From positions 186,001 to 250,000 of the forward strand of contig CABFPG010000005.1 of NCBI GenBank assembly GCA_902141825.1: a stretch of DNA of 64,000 bases, given 5' to 3'. A program made the translations under genes and the position numbers. Of this stretch, positions 28,850-38,026 are shown piece after piece. How positions within the stretch are numbered: the first letter of the stretch is position 1; every line of letters begins with the position of its first letter. The stretch is from Thalassocella blandensis (GTDB lineage: Bacteria > Pseudomonadota > Gammaproteobacteria > Pseudomonadales > Cellvibrionaceae). The notes under the pieces are model-generated. The model was given only the letters and a program-made list of their open reading frames with translations. It was not told the DNA's origin and did not search any database.

Positions 28850-29197
28850 GATGGTACGTTTTCTTAGATCGAGAACTAGCGATAGGGTGTGTGAGCTTTT
28901 AACAAAGTGTTTAAAAGAGATTTCAAGGGTAAAGTAAATATAGCAGGAATTGCCGTGGACAAACACACTTCGTAAGTAATCGGTTGATTGGACTTTGAAT
29001 ACGAATACAGTCGCAGTTTTGCTGGTAATTGCTCAGGTTTGAGGTGTGGGCTATGTTTTGAGTTTTAAGATTTGAGTTTTAAGTGTCGCCGTGCTGCAGG
29101 GCGACAGCTTTATTTGGCTAAAGTGCTGATAGTCTTAAATAGGATTAGCGAGGCTTTAATATTTAAGCCTTAACATTTAAGCCTTAAAATTTAAACT
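28850..29197. other. Spacer with two 14-bp tandem arrays
   Basis: A 348-bp spacer without a credible gene. It contains two different arrays of the same 14-bp period, listed separately. Confidence 0.6.
29057..29084. repeat. Tandem duplication, 14-bp unit
   Basis: TTTGAGTTTTAAGA is followed directly by TTTGAGTTTTAAGT. Confidence 0.85.
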
Positions 29198-29202
29198 TTA
29201 CA
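29161..29202. repeat. Tandem array, 14-bp unit, three copies
   Basis: ATTTAAGCCTTAAC, ATTTAAGCCTTAAA and a diverged ATTTAAACTTTACA are adjacent. The last copy runs into the stop codon of the coiled-coil gene. Confidence 0.88.
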
Positions 29203-29632
29203 GCATGATTAACACACCGAGTACCAGTCCACCATAAAAAGCAGGATCGAGGTACCACGGTTTGATGGCTTTTGAGACTGCCTGTTGATAGTCTTGCATG
29301 ATCTTTTGCATTAATTCGTAAGCCTGTTGTTCTGTCGCGAGGCAAACGTCTTGGTTCTGTTGCAGAAGTGCGACCATTTCGCTGGAGACCGCATCGCCAC
29401 TTTGCAACAGAGCAATACGTTTTTGTAGCAATTCAATTTTTACTTTATGTTTCGCAATTAATTCATCTTTTTGTGAGTTGGACGTTTGTAACTCCTCTAT
29501 TTGTTCACGTGCCAGCTCCGTAATTTCCCGATACTCCTGCAGTTCTGTCTGACATTGCTGTAATGCCTGGCTGTGAGCGTTGACGGTTACACAGCAGAGG
29601 GTGATCACCAATAGCCAGCTTACCTTTTTCAT
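29198..29632 (-). CDS. Exported coiled-coil protein with C-terminal membrane segment (spanin-like topology)
   Basis: A 144-residue unrecognised protein. Residues 1-22 are a signal peptide (KKVSWLLVITLCCV, cleavage near AHSQA). Residues about 25-80 are a coiled coil rich in E, Q, K and L. The chain ends in a hydrophobic segment YGGLVLGVLIML that stops at the membrane. An exported coiled coil tethered at its end resembles the build of phage spanins, but a lipobox is not convincing (the residue before the candidate cysteine is Leu). Its ATG overlaps the stop codon of the upstream gene by 4 bases, so it is the last member of a coupled cassette headed by an amidase. The spanin reading is inference. 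Confidence 0.7.
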   Translation of the reverse strand: MKKVSWLLVITLCCVTVNAHSQALQQCQTELQEYREITELAREQIEELQTSNSQKDELIAKHKVKIELLQKRIALLQSGDAVSSEMVALLQQNQDVCLATEQQAYELMQKIMQDYQQAVSKAIKPWYLDPAFYGGLVLGVLIML

Positions 29633-30195
29633 TCGAGATCCCCTTTTAATCGGTAATCGTCAATGCCTGCGACGCTGGTACTTGCCTCTGCGCTGGTTGT
29701 CGTGCCTGTGGCAGGCGTGTCGATGGAAGTATTTGGTTGGGCATGCTCACCTTTGCGTGAAAAAAATGAATCGAGCTTGGCTTGTCTTGCATCGATACTT
29801 TTTTCAAGCTCCTGATTTTGCTTTTCCAGTTTGGCGATGTCGGTATCAACGATGGCAATCTGCTCTTGCACCGTTTTGTCTGCTTCGTCGATAGTTTGCT
29901 TTTGCGTTTTCAACGCCTCTATTTTTTCTTTGTTGTCTTTGATTGTGTTAAGTGCATTTTTTCTATCGTCGTAATAGGTGTTAGCCAGTGCTTTATTTTC
30001 TTCGTAACGTCGTTTTATTTCCGCATCGCTGGGAAACATCCGACGGTACAACAAGCCCAGTCCGAAAATGGCGAGCAAACCGCTTATCCATTTGACTGGG
30101 GTGCTGTCGGTAAATATAGCAATTAATGCAAAAGCCAGAATACAAAAGCCAATGATGATATTGACGGTGGTGCCGTCAAACAAAGACGTATGCAT
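29629..30195 (-). CDS. Membrane protein with coiled coil, amidase cassette
   Basis: A 188-residue unrecognised protein. Two close membrane segments lie at about residues 11-29 and 34-51 (IIIGFCILAFALIAIF and ISGLLAIFGLGLLY). A long charged coiled coil follows from about 55 to 145 with KEKIEALKTQKQT-type heptads, then a Thr/Ser/Ala-rich tail. The start codon overlaps the previous stop codon by one base (TAATG). The topology could be holin-like or a scaffold for the amidase; neither is established. Confidence 0.7.
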   Translation of the reverse strand: MHTSLFDGTTVNIIIGFCILAFALIAIFTDSTPVKWISGLLAIFGLGLLYRRMFPSDAEIKRRYEENKALANTYYDDRKNALNTIKDNKEKIEALKTQKQTIDEADKTVQEQIAIVDTDIAKLEKQNQELEKSIDARQAKLDSFFSRKGEHAQPNTSIDTPATGTTTSAEASTSVAGIDDYRLKGDLE

Positions 30196-30626
30196 TATAT
30201 ATCCTCCTCTTCATCATCAAAATGTGGATGGCCGATTGAGCTAGAGGTCGATTCTGCCAGTCCAACGTTTCTATTGTGTATCTGAGTGGTGACCTGGGTA
30301 TCCAGCTTTTTCTTTTCAACATAGTGGTTGTCATAAGCGGACCGCCTCAAATAATAGGTGCCCGCCAGGCTGAATACGGAAGAACAGATCCCGATAATAA
30401 TAATCTGTGAATTTTCATTGAAGTTGGCAAGTAGCACACTGACCGATTGTACGACTTCTGGATTGGCGGTCGGTTGCGTCAGTAAATATAAACCAATTAG
30501 ATTCAGCATCATCCAATAGAGTAATACAATGAAAAGACAGAGAATCACTGCCACCAACATCGTCATGACAAAATCGGGATAGCCTTTGCTGTTGCTTAGT
30601 AAAAATTTTGCCGGTTTATTCTTCAT
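30195..30626 (-). CDS. Two-helix membrane protein, amidase cassette
   Basis: A 143-residue unrecognised inner-membrane protein. Two membrane segments are clear, at about residues 20-48 (FVMTMLVAVILCLFIVLLYW) and 75-95 (IIIIGICSSVFSLAGTYYL), with a basic N-terminus and a polar tail ending in an acidic cluster DDEEEDI. Small size, two helices and the place directly after a signal-less amidase fit a class II holin, which is inference. It starts 7 bp after the amidase stop codon and overlaps the next gene by one base. Confidence 0.7.
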   Translation of the reverse strand: MKNKPAKFLLSNSKGYPDFVMTMLVAVILCLFIVLLYWMMLNLIGLYLLTQPTANPEVVQSVSVLLANFNENSQIIIIGICSSVFSLAGTYYLRRSAYDNHYVEKKKLDTQVTTQIHNRNVGLAESTSSSIGHPHFDDEEEDI

Positions 30627-30633
30627 GATTTGC

Positions 30634-31230
30634 TCACCCGTTTACCGATCGTAAATATGCCCAGATGCCTTGAGCAATGGCTTGGGCCATTTGATTCTGC
30701 CAGTTGATATTGACCGCATTTAAGCGATCGTTTTCATTGCTTAAAAATGCTGTTTCGATAAGCACAGCCGGCGGTGTGGTTTTGTGAATCATAGCCAGTT
30801 GTCGACCAAGTTCTGCAGTGGTTTTATATCCCCGCCCTCGAATGTAAAAGTCCTGTTGTCTGACATGCTGGACAATGGACGTGGCCGCTGCAGTGCCTTT
30901 GACTGAACCGTCGAGATAGTAAACTTCAAACCCGTGAGCCTGTGGGACACTGGGAGCAGCGTTAAAGTGGATGGATGCAACAAGGTCAATTGTGTGAACT
31001 TTGTGATACTGGTTAATTAACTGATAGCGAATGCCAAGTGGAATATCTTCATCGGAATCACGGGTTAATATCACTTTGAGAGTTTCCTGCTCTTCACTTA
31101 ATTCATGCAAGGCAGAATAAATTTTATTCCCCAGTTGCAGATTGAGGTCCTTCTCCAATACGCCCGCGTAACTGGCGCCAGGTTTATCGCCTCCGTGTCC
31201 ATAATCTAAAGTCACACGTTTTATTGTCAT
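30634..31230 (-). CDS. N-acetylmuramoyl-L-alanine amidase (Amidase_3) without signal peptide
   Basis: A 198-residue single-domain amidase that would cut between MurNAc and L-Ala in peptidoglycan. All zinc and catalytic residues of the Amidase_3 family are visible: H12 in DYGHGG, E26 in VLEKDLN, H88 in SIHFNA and the catalytic E159 in LIETAFLSN. It has no signal peptide and no binding or regulatory domain, unlike the host AmiA/B/C enzymes. This is how phage endolysins are built, and it would need a holin or other route to reach the wall. It heads a four-gene coupled cassette. It could alternatively act during recycling or on imported material. Confidence 0.88.
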   Translation of the reverse strand: MTIKRVTLDYGHGGDKPGASYAGVLEKDLNLQLGNKIYSALHELSEEQETLKVILTRDSDEDIPLGIRYQLINQYHKVHTIDLVASIHFNAAPSVPQAHGFEVYYLDGSVKGTAAATSIVQHVRQQDFYIRGRGYKTTAELGRQLAMIHKTTPPAVLIETAFLSNENDRLNAVNINWQNQMAQAIAQGIWAYLRSVNG

Positions 31231-31427
31231 AGTGGCTAACCCAGGTTGTACACATTTGGTGAATTATCTTTATCTTAACGCCCTGACGGCTGCGCGAAAA
31301 GACGAGATTGAAACACGCAGACAGGAAATCGGGTGTAAGTGGTTACACGTGTCAAGTCGCAAAATAGCAGGACGTGTTTGTGACATTGTGGGGGGCTTTT
31401 CGAGTGATGTCTGGAGAAATTTAGAAA

Positions 31428-34400
31428 TTATTTATGAAATCTTGCCAATGTATTGGTGAGCTTATCCAGAGTAATTGGCTTGGGAATCAGCATTTGGCCG
31501 CCGGCGGCAATACAGTTGTCGATATCTTCCTGAGAACTATTGCCTGATAAGAACAGGACCGGGTTTTCAAATTTTACATCTTTGCGCAGGTAGCGGCAGG
31601 CATCCAGACCATTCTGGCCAGGCATGTGAATGTCCATGATGATCAGGTCGTATTGATTGTTGATTGCAAGATGAATTAATTCTTTGGCGGAAGATGCTTC
31701 GTCAACTTTAAATTCAAGTTTTCGCAAAAACTGTACAAGCACCATGCGACTGACCATATCATCGTCCGCAATAAGAACTTTTTTACCTCGGCCGTGAATG
31801 TCCAGGTCACTTTCTTCCACGCGGACAAAATTATTACCCCGCGTTACATATTTAGGGAGGGTAAAGGTAAATTTCGTTCCGACACCCAGTTCGGAATCCA
31901 CGCTGAGTTTACCGTTGTGTAATTCGATCAGAGCCTTGGTCAGGGGAACGCCTAAGCCAGTGCCTCCTCGCCGGCGAATTCCGGCTGATGCCACTTGCGC
32001 ATAGGGGATAAACATATTTTCAATGTTTTCTTTTTCGACACCAATTCCTGTATCTGCCACTGATATTTCAAAGTCATGTTCATTTTCAATGGCGAGAATA
32101 GTAATTGAGCCGGAGTCAGTGAATTTAATGGCATTGCCCACCAGATTGAGCAGCACTTGTTGAATACGATTTTCATCGGCGTACAGCCGGGGTAAATTCT
32201 CTGGCACGGAATTGATCAGTGTAACGTTTTTGCCTGCAACCAGATATTTTACGATATGGAAAACATTATCAACCAGCGCATGAAGATTGATGTCTGTTTT
32301 TATCAGGTCGAGTTTATTGGCCTGTAATTTTGAACAATCCAGAATATCATTCACCAGGTTGGAAAGACGCTTGCCGCTGAGGCTGATTACTTCCAGCTTT
32401 TGTAGTAAATCTCGTGGATTTCTGCCGCTGGCCACCGCACCCGTCAAGTACTCAGCAATACCGATAATACCATTGAGCGGCGTGCGTAGTTCATGTGTGG
32501 TGTTGGCCAGGAAGGTGTCTTTAATGTCATCCAGCTCCATGAGCGTTTTATTCAATTCCGTCTGCTTTCTCAACTCTATGCGGTGAACTTGTGTGAGGTA
32601 AATAAAATACAGCAGTGACAATGCTATAACGCCATATCCCAGATAAGCCCACCAGCTTTGCCAGGGCGGCCGTGCAATATGAATGTTGATGGATTTACTG
32701 GGGGTCTGCCATTTTTTATTGGTGGATATACCCATGACCTCAAATACATAATCGCCCGGGTCCAGGTTGGTGTAGTTGGCTAAATCCACATTCCCGACAA
32801 AATTCCAGTCTTTATCATAACCTTTTAATCGATAGGCGTATTCATTTAACGAGGAGTCGCTGAAGTCCAGAATAGAGAAGTTAAAGGTAAACGCATTTTG
32901 GTCATGTCGCAGTGACATTTTAGTTGTTAAGTAAGGGGCGGATGTTAATGGTGCTGTTCCTGCGGGAATAGTTGCGTGGTTGATTTTAAAATCTGTGATA
33001 ACAATATCGACATCGGGCTGATATTTTTTTAAGGTTTGTGGATTGAAAGCACTCAAGCCACCAATACCGCCGAGGTAGATTTCACCGCTTTGGGTCAAGA
33101 CAGAAGCATCACGGTTAAAAAAATTGGTGACAATACCGTCGTGGGTTTTAAACACCGTAATATCATTGAAATCTGTCGGGTGAATTTTGGCTAAACCATT
33201 GAGCGTGCCTGCCCAGACAAAACCGTTGCGGTCTTCTACCATGCTGGAGATAGTCATTGACGGTAGGCCATTATTTTCACCGATACGAGTGAAACGATGG
33301 TCGCCAGATCGCAATACATTGATTCCGCCACCTTCTGTACCAACCCAAAGACTATTGTTGCTATGCATCAGTAAGTTGATGGCGCTTGCAGCACTCAGTG
33401 ACACCGGATTTTCAGGTACATTGTAAAAACGGGTGAATTGTTGCTTGTCCCGGTCGAAAAAGTTTAGGCCGCTCACTGTGCCTATCCAAAGATTGTTGTC
33501 TTTGTCGTTAACAATCTTGCGTACAAAATTCCACGAGAGACTACTTTCGTTGTCGTTGTCTGGCAGGTACTGAACGAACTGTCCTTTCGTTTCATCGTAG
33601 AAACGTAAGCCTTCTCGCTGGGTGCCCAACCATAACGTATTATTGTTATCGAGGTGAATATCCCAAATATATTTATCGTCCAGAGTGATGTTGCGCATAT
33701 GGCGATACGGCAGCTCGATGGTGAGATCCTGATAATGCGCTTGAGATTCACTGAGGAAACTGTAAAAAATGTTCTGGCTTCGATCGAAGTAGTGTAAACC
33801 GCCAGACCAGGTGCCAATCCATAAATTGTCTTTTGCATCTTTTTGCAGCGCCAGAACTGGATTTGCTCTTAAACCATGGTAATTATTTTCGCTATAGGTA
33901 TAGCTTTTAAATCGGTTGGTTTTAGGGTCGAGGCGACTTAATCCGCCTTCTGTGCCAATCCATACATAGCCATCATCTGTCTGCTCTACGGCTAATACAG
34001 AGTTGTGAATTAAACGGTTTTCTGTAGACGCTTTTGCGGTGAAGTTACGAAACACGTTGTTTGAACGATTCAGAATGTTCAGTTCACCGGTGAAGGCGCC
34101 AAGCCATAGGTTTTGTTGTTTGTCGACAAAGGCGGCTTCGAGCTGATTTGAGCTGACGCTGTCTGGGTCTGAGGGATCATTGACAATGGAGGAAAAACGA
34201 TCGAGAGCAAAATCATAAAATAATGCGCCCATGCCATTAAACGTGATGACGACATTTCCATTGCCATAGCCCGCAAAAGCGGAAGCGACATTTTTTTCAA
34301 GATCATTCCCTAGTTCGCTAAAGTGTGTAAATATTTTCCGTTCTGTATCCAGGCGGTTTAGTCCCCCACCCAGGGTGCCGATCCACAATCTCTGCTCGCT

Positions 34401-35171
34401 GTCTTCAAACAGGGAATAGATGTCATTATGACTGAGGGAGTTGCTGTCGGATGGATCATGTTGATAGTGGACGACCTGTTCGCTACGTAAATTTACCGCT
34501 GTTAACCCACTGGATGTGCCGATCCAGGCTGCGCCACTCTGATCTATTTCCATAGCGAGGACTTCTTTGGATGTCAATGTCGGCAGGGGGAGGACGGTAA
34601 AGAGATGTTGGCGAGGATCGAAATATTGCAGGCCAACACCGGTGCCAAGCAGGAGTATGTTGTTGGCGGTAATTTCAATTTGGGTGACGTAGTTTACTAA
34701 CAGTGAATTGTCGTTCCCGGTTTCTTTTAAAAAGATGTCCCAGGAGTCTTCATCTTCATTGTAGCGGTTGAGTCCTCGGCCTGTGGCCACCCACATGTTG
34801 TCGTGATGATCAAATTCTATATCCAGGATGCGGTTATCTGAAATGGAGTCGGGATCATCTTCCGAGTGTTTGTATATTTTGACATTGTCTCCATCATACC
34901 GCGCAATACCGTCTTCCCCGCCGATCCAGATAAATCCGTGCCGATCCTGGACTACTTTGTGAATTGCGCCGATATGACTTTCATCAAGAGTAAAGTCACT
35001 GATTCGCAGGCGTTCAAATTTAAAATCATGGTTGGTGATGGTGGCTATGGCGGGCATTGTGCAAGCCCAAAGCCACAGCAGTGTCAGTAGTGCTTGCCCA
35101 CAGCAACGTTTTCGCCAGCCAGAATACAGGCGAAAAACTCGGCAACAATTGCAGACAAAAGGCTTGAGCAT
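31428..35171 (-). CDS. Hybrid two-component sensor with Reg_prop propeller, Y_Y_Y, histidine kinase and receiver
   Basis: A 1247-residue sensor. A hydrophobic N-terminus (LLTLLWLWACTMPAIA) exports about 750 residues of Reg_prop beta-propeller repeats, seen as many recurrences of WIGT/LWIGT...GLNRLD. A Y_Y_Y domain (about 770-830, AYRLKGYDKDWNFVG) leads to a membrane helix (YLGYGVIALSLLYFIYL). Inside are HisKA with H893 in TTHELRTPLNG, HATPase (VGNAIKFTDSG, GGTGLGVPL), and a receiver with D1180 in IIMDIHMPGQ. There is no C-terminal AraC helix-turn-helix, so it is not a complete HTCS and must pass its phosphate elsewhere. Proteins of this kind commonly sense glycans in polysaccharide degraders. 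Confidence 0.93.
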   Translation of the reverse strand: MLKPFVCNCCRVFRLYSGWRKRCCGQALLTLLWLWACTMPAIATITNHDFKFERLRISDFTLDESHIGAIHKVVQDRHGFIWIGGEDGIARYDGDNVKIYKHSEDDPDSISDNRILDIEFDHHDNMWVATGRGLNRYNEDEDSWDIFLKETGNDNSLLVNYVTQIEITANNILLLGTGVGLQYFDPRQHLFTVLPLPTLTSKEVLAMEIDQSGAAWIGTSSGLTAVNLRSEQVVHYQHDPSDSNSLSHNDIYSLFEDSEQRLWIGTLGGGLNRLDTERKIFTHFSELGNDLEKNVASAFAGYGNGNVVITFNGMGALFYDFALDRFSSIVNDPSDPDSVSSNQLEAAFVDKQQNLWLGAFTGELNILNRSNNVFRNFTAKASTENRLIHNSVLAVEQTDDGYVWIGTEGGLSRLDPKTNRFKSYTYSENNYHGLRANPVLALQKDAKDNLWIGTWSGGLHYFDRSQNIFYSFLSESQAHYQDLTIELPYRHMRNITLDDKYIWDIHLDNNNTLWLGTQREGLRFYDETKGQFVQYLPDNDNESSLSWNFVRKIVNDKDNNLWIGTVSGLNFFDRDKQQFTRFYNVPENPVSLSAASAINLLMHSNNSLWVGTEGGGINVLRSGDHRFTRIGENNGLPSMTISSMVEDRNGFVWAGTLNGLAKIHPTDFNDITVFKTHDGIVTNFFNRDASVLTQSGEIYLGGIGGLSAFNPQTLKKYQPDVDIVITDFKINHATIPAGTAPLTSAPYLTTKMSLRHDQNAFTFNFSILDFSDSSLNEYAYRLKGYDKDWNFVGNVDLANYTNLDPGDYVFEVMGISTNKKWQTPSKSINIHIARPPWQSWWAYLGYGVIALSLLYFIYLTQVHRIELRKQTELNKTLMELDDIKDTFLANTTHELRTPLNGIIGIAEYLTGAVASGRNPRDLLQKLEVISLSGKRLSNLVNDILDCSKLQANKLDLIKTDINLHALVDNVFHIVKYLVAGKNVTLINSVPENLPRLYADENRIQQVLLNLVGNAIKFTDSGSITILAIENEHDFEISVADTGIGVEKENIENMFIPYAQVASAGIRRRGGTGLGVPLTKALIELHNGKLSVDSELGVGTKFTFTLPKYVTRGNNFVRVEESDLDIHGRGKKVLIADDDMVSRMVLVQFLRKLEFKVDEASSAKELIHLAINNQYDLIIMDIHMPGQNGLDACRYLRKDVKFENPVLFLSGNSSQEDIDNCIAAGGQMLIPKPITLDKLTNTLARFHK

Positions 35172-35591
35172 GGGGCGTTGTTGTTATGTTTTCTGACGGA
35201 TGTAGATGTAATTATAGATTAAGTTTTTTATGCCACATTGAGGATATTACTACTATAAGTTCTTAAAACCCGTTCTAAGCTCTCCTTACATTGTAAATTG
35301 ACCCCGAAAAGTCAATGACGTGAATTATTTACGGATTGCCAATGGCGATGCAAAGAGGTGTTGCTGGGGTAATGCGCTGAAATCGGAAGCGGGGAGGTAT
35401 GCGGGGAGTGAAGGGAGATGGAAGGGAGATAGCTGCGAGATAGATGTGAGATACAAGCACAAAGCTTGGTGAGTGGCGTGATGAGTAGGTGCTAGTTTGC
35501 AAACCTGCTTAGGCGCCCACGTACTTACCCGCTCAGGCACCCAATTAGAGATCGCGAACAGCTCGGGCTGTTCGCGATGTAACCGTTTTAC
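35172..35591. other. Spacer upstream of the hybrid sensor gene
   Basis: A 420-bp spacer holding the sensor gene's upstream region and, at the right, a strong hairpin after the lipoprotein operon. Around 35408-35450 a degenerate GGGAGAT-type repetition is visible. No supported gene. Confidence 0.5.
35551..35578 (-). terminator. Hairpin at the end of the lipoprotein operon
   Basis: ATCGCGAACAGC and its exact complement form a 12-bp stem with a 4-base loop, 13 bp after the last lipoprotein stop codon. The following minus-strand bases are not a strong U run, so it may act as a transcript-end stabiliser or a weak terminator. Confidence 0.65.
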
Positions 35592-36605
35592 TTAATTGGA
35601 TTTTTCCAGTAATTCAAATAGCTTAGCGCTCAATTCAGCATTCAATACTTTTTTCGCCTGTTCCATTACTCGTAATTGCGTCAGTGTTGGGTCTGAGGAA
35701 GAGACTTTGAAGTTCCAGCTGTAACCGCCGAGGCTCTGTTTGTTTTCCCCGGACAATGAAATATCAAGGCTGCCTTTTTCATAGTACCAATTACCTTGTG
35801 GTGGCAATGGCGTGGAGTTCAAGCTGGCTTTTATCACGTAGGCTGCGTTGGGTGTGACGCTGAAGCCTTGATTCGCCAGGGCGTCTTCCAGTGCGCTCTG
35901 AAGGGCATTCTGCTCTGAGCCCGAAGCTTCAGCGGTTACCGTAATGCGACTCAGTAATTCTGTCCGATCCTGGCGCAGTTTTTCAAGCGGGTAGCTCGAT
36001 GAAATGGACTGCCCTGTGGCGGAGACCACCTGGAGTTGTTTGTTGAGCTCACGACGCTGGTGTTGCAGCGCTATGGCATCTCCAGACAAGCGGATTTTCT
36101 GTACTAGAGACGGGCTTTGTTGAATACGTGTGACCAGCGTTGCGGTTGCGCTGTCCAGCTGTTCAATATCTTTGCGCAGATTCATCGCTGTGATCTGGCG
36201 TGGCAGTATCGCCAGCGCGTAGTAGCGTTGAGTGAGCGGGTCCTGCCACATCTCGGCAATTTTGACGCCCTCCAGGCGCTGCTGTGAACGACTGTCAATT
36301 TGGCGTGATACTTCAAGTGAATGTGACGCTGTCTGGTCGAGACTGGATTGTTGGAAAGACGACAGATCGCTCGATGAGGATTGCACGGTGACATTAAAAA
36401 TACTGGCGATTTCTGCGCGTGCACGGGATTTGGCATCACTCATGGAGTCCGCCTCCCCGACGCCGCTTAAATAGCTGCTGCGTGGGTACTGCTGACTTTG
36501 TGACATAACCCAGTCCGGTTGTGCATTGTTGTTCCGGGTATCCTGGCTTGCACAAGCGCTCAAGAGTATGGCGGTGAAGGCGCTAATCAATATCTTGTTG
36601 GCCAT
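35592..36605 (-). CDS. LPP20-family lipoprotein
   Basis: A 337-residue predicted lipoprotein. The signal peptide ANKILISAFTAILLSAC ends in a clear LSAC lipobox (Cys18). The N-terminal half has the LPP20 layout: PDWVMS, a YLSGVGEADSMSDAKSRARAEIASIF segment (interrupted here only for length), and KIAEMWQDPLTQRYYALAILP. A helical middle part and a C-terminal beta domain follow (AYVIKASLNSTPL). The start at 36605 has GAGGAAAA upstream, and it lies 11 bp after the COG3014-type gene. It is the last of five lipoprotein genes in a row. Function in the family is unsettled; the company of LpoB suggests cell-envelope work. Confidence 0.85.
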   Translation of the reverse strand: MANKILISAFTAILLSACASQDTRNNNAQPDWVMSQSQQYPRSSYLSGVGEADSMSDAKSRARAEIASIFNVTVQSSSSDLSSFQQSSLDQTASHSLEVSRQIDSRSQQRLEGVKIAEMWQDPLTQRYYALAILPRQITAMNLRKDIEQLDSATATLVTRIQQSPSLVQKIRLSGDAIALQHQRRELNKQLQVVSATGQSISSSYPLEKLRQDRTELLSRITVTAEASGSEQNALQSALEDALANQGFSVTPNAAYVIKASLNSTPLPPQGNWYYEKGSLDISLSGENKQSLGGYSWNFKVSSSDPTLTQLRVMEQAKKVLNAELSAKLFELLEKSN

Positions 36606-36616
36606 GGACTTTTCCT

Positions 36617-37945
36617 CTAATGAATTGGGTATGTGTTTGCGTGTTGCCACGAAACATTGATAAACGTTAATTGATTGGGTTTGATCTCAATGTTCTCGAT
36701 GCTTTTGTGCTTCAGCGTTTGCTGACGGCGGTCGAGAATATCAATCGCCAGTGAATAATTGCCCGGCGGTAAAGTTTGGCTGGCAATTTCAATTTTGTTA
36801 GGCAGAGTCAACCAGTGGCGAGTGTCCGCCTGTTCCAGCGCCGCCCCTACAATGCTGACGATTTGACCTAGTATTTGGTTCTCTTCTTTGACCTGGTTGG
36901 CCAACGAGTTCTTGCTGATATTGCGACTGATGGTTTTGCTCACAATTGATGGCATGCGGCGATGAAGCTCATCAATCGCAATCGCCTCTATGTTTGCGAA
37001 ATCCTCCGCGTTGAACGACTGCTGGTTCAGTGTGGCAGTGACAGTAACTCCATCCAGCAAACGAGGCTGGTAGTGAGGTAGCGATACCCGCACGATATTG
37101 CCAGACTGCGGGTCCATGACACTGGTGTCTGACATGATCTTGCGCGGGGCAAAGTCGATATCTGCCAGGATGACAATTTGCCCTTGTGCTTGTTGTGGGG
37201 GCTGAGTGTCTGCAATATCAATCGTCAGCGTCTGCCCCAGATCGACACCAAGCCGTTTGGCCAAAGACGCCAAGCGAAGTTGTAAATCACGAGGAACACT
37301 GACCTTGCCACGCTCATAGTTGGCAAACGCTTGCTGGTATGCAATGAAGGCTTCATCGGGTTCCTGGTTAGCTTCGAACACTAAACCGGTGATGTAGCGT
37401 GCGCATGCAGCTTCCTGATACAGATTAACTTCAGTCAAACGATTGAGTGCCACATCGATTTGCAAAGCCTCGACCCGCGCGGCTTCAAGATTGCCCAGCG
37501 CGAGGTAATTCATGATCTGATAAATATGAACAAAGAGTCTCTCATAGGTCGGCGCCTGGTAACTGTTAAATTGCTCTGTCACCGTATAGGCCGCCAGGCT
37601 CTCAGTAATACTGGTTGCGCTCAGTCGACCGATTTCGGCTTTCGCTTTTTCAAACGCGGTTGTGCTTTGTTCGTATTCACCCATATGGCGTAACACCATG
37701 GCTTTGTTTAAAAAATAAAGAGCCGTTGTTTTGGCTGGAAGTGATTGCTTCTCGAGGGTTTGCAATGCGGCTTCCGGTTTGTCGGCTCGCAATTGTGATT
37801 CCACTACCAGATGCGTCTGGTGTTGAACTTCAGCGCATGCGGTAATGAATGTGACTAGACACAATAGCAATGCCCGCAGTAATTGACTCGCCCGTATCGG
37901 TTTTCTGATAGTAAACGCCCTGGCTTTACTGAATAATTCCGGCAT
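36617..37945 (-). CDS. COG3014-type lipoprotein with TPR-like repeats
   Basis: A 442-residue predicted lipoprotein. A long N-terminus leads to ALLLCLVTFITAC, with the lipid-modified cysteine at about residue 37. Residues about 45-225 are helical TPR-like repeats (ALYFLNKAMVLRHMGEYEQS, EPDEAFIAYQQAFANYERG). The C-terminal half is beta-rich and contains the ALEQADTRHWLTLPNKI stretch known from COG3014 proteins. It follows the LpoB-like gene by 81 bp on the same strand. The recurrent grouping of COG3014, LpoB and LPP20 lipoproteins is known in gammaproteobacteria, but the job of this protein is not. Confidence 0.82.
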   Translation of the reverse strand: MPELFSKARAFTIRKPIRASQLLRALLLCLVTFITACAEVQHQTHLVVESQLRADKPEAALQTLEKQSLPAKTTALYFLNKAMVLRHMGEYEQSTTAFEKAKAEIGRLSATSITESLAAYTVTEQFNSYQAPTYERLFVHIYQIMNYLALGNLEAARVEALQIDVALNRLTEVNLYQEAACARYITGLVFEANQEPDEAFIAYQQAFANYERGKVSVPRDLQLRLASLAKRLGVDLGQTLTIDIADTQPPQQAQGQIVILADIDFAPRKIMSDTSVMDPQSGNIVRVSLPHYQPRLLDGVTVTATLNQQSFNAEDFANIEAIAIDELHRRMPSIVSKTISRNISKNSLANQVKEENQILGQIVSIVGAALEQADTRHWLTLPNKIEIASQTLPPGNYSLAIDILDRRQQTLKHKSIENIEIKPNQLTFINVSWQHANTYPIH

Positions 37946-38026
37946 GTCCTCAACTCAAGTAAATGAACTTGTTTGTGTTGTTTAATCGTGTCATCCGTCA
38001 ATGGCATGCGCTGAGTTGTTCCAACA

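Noticed and set aside
31232-31459. 75-codon rightward frame between the amidase and hybrid sensor genes
   Set aside because: GTG start with no ribosome site, and its end overlaps the sensor gene on the other strand.
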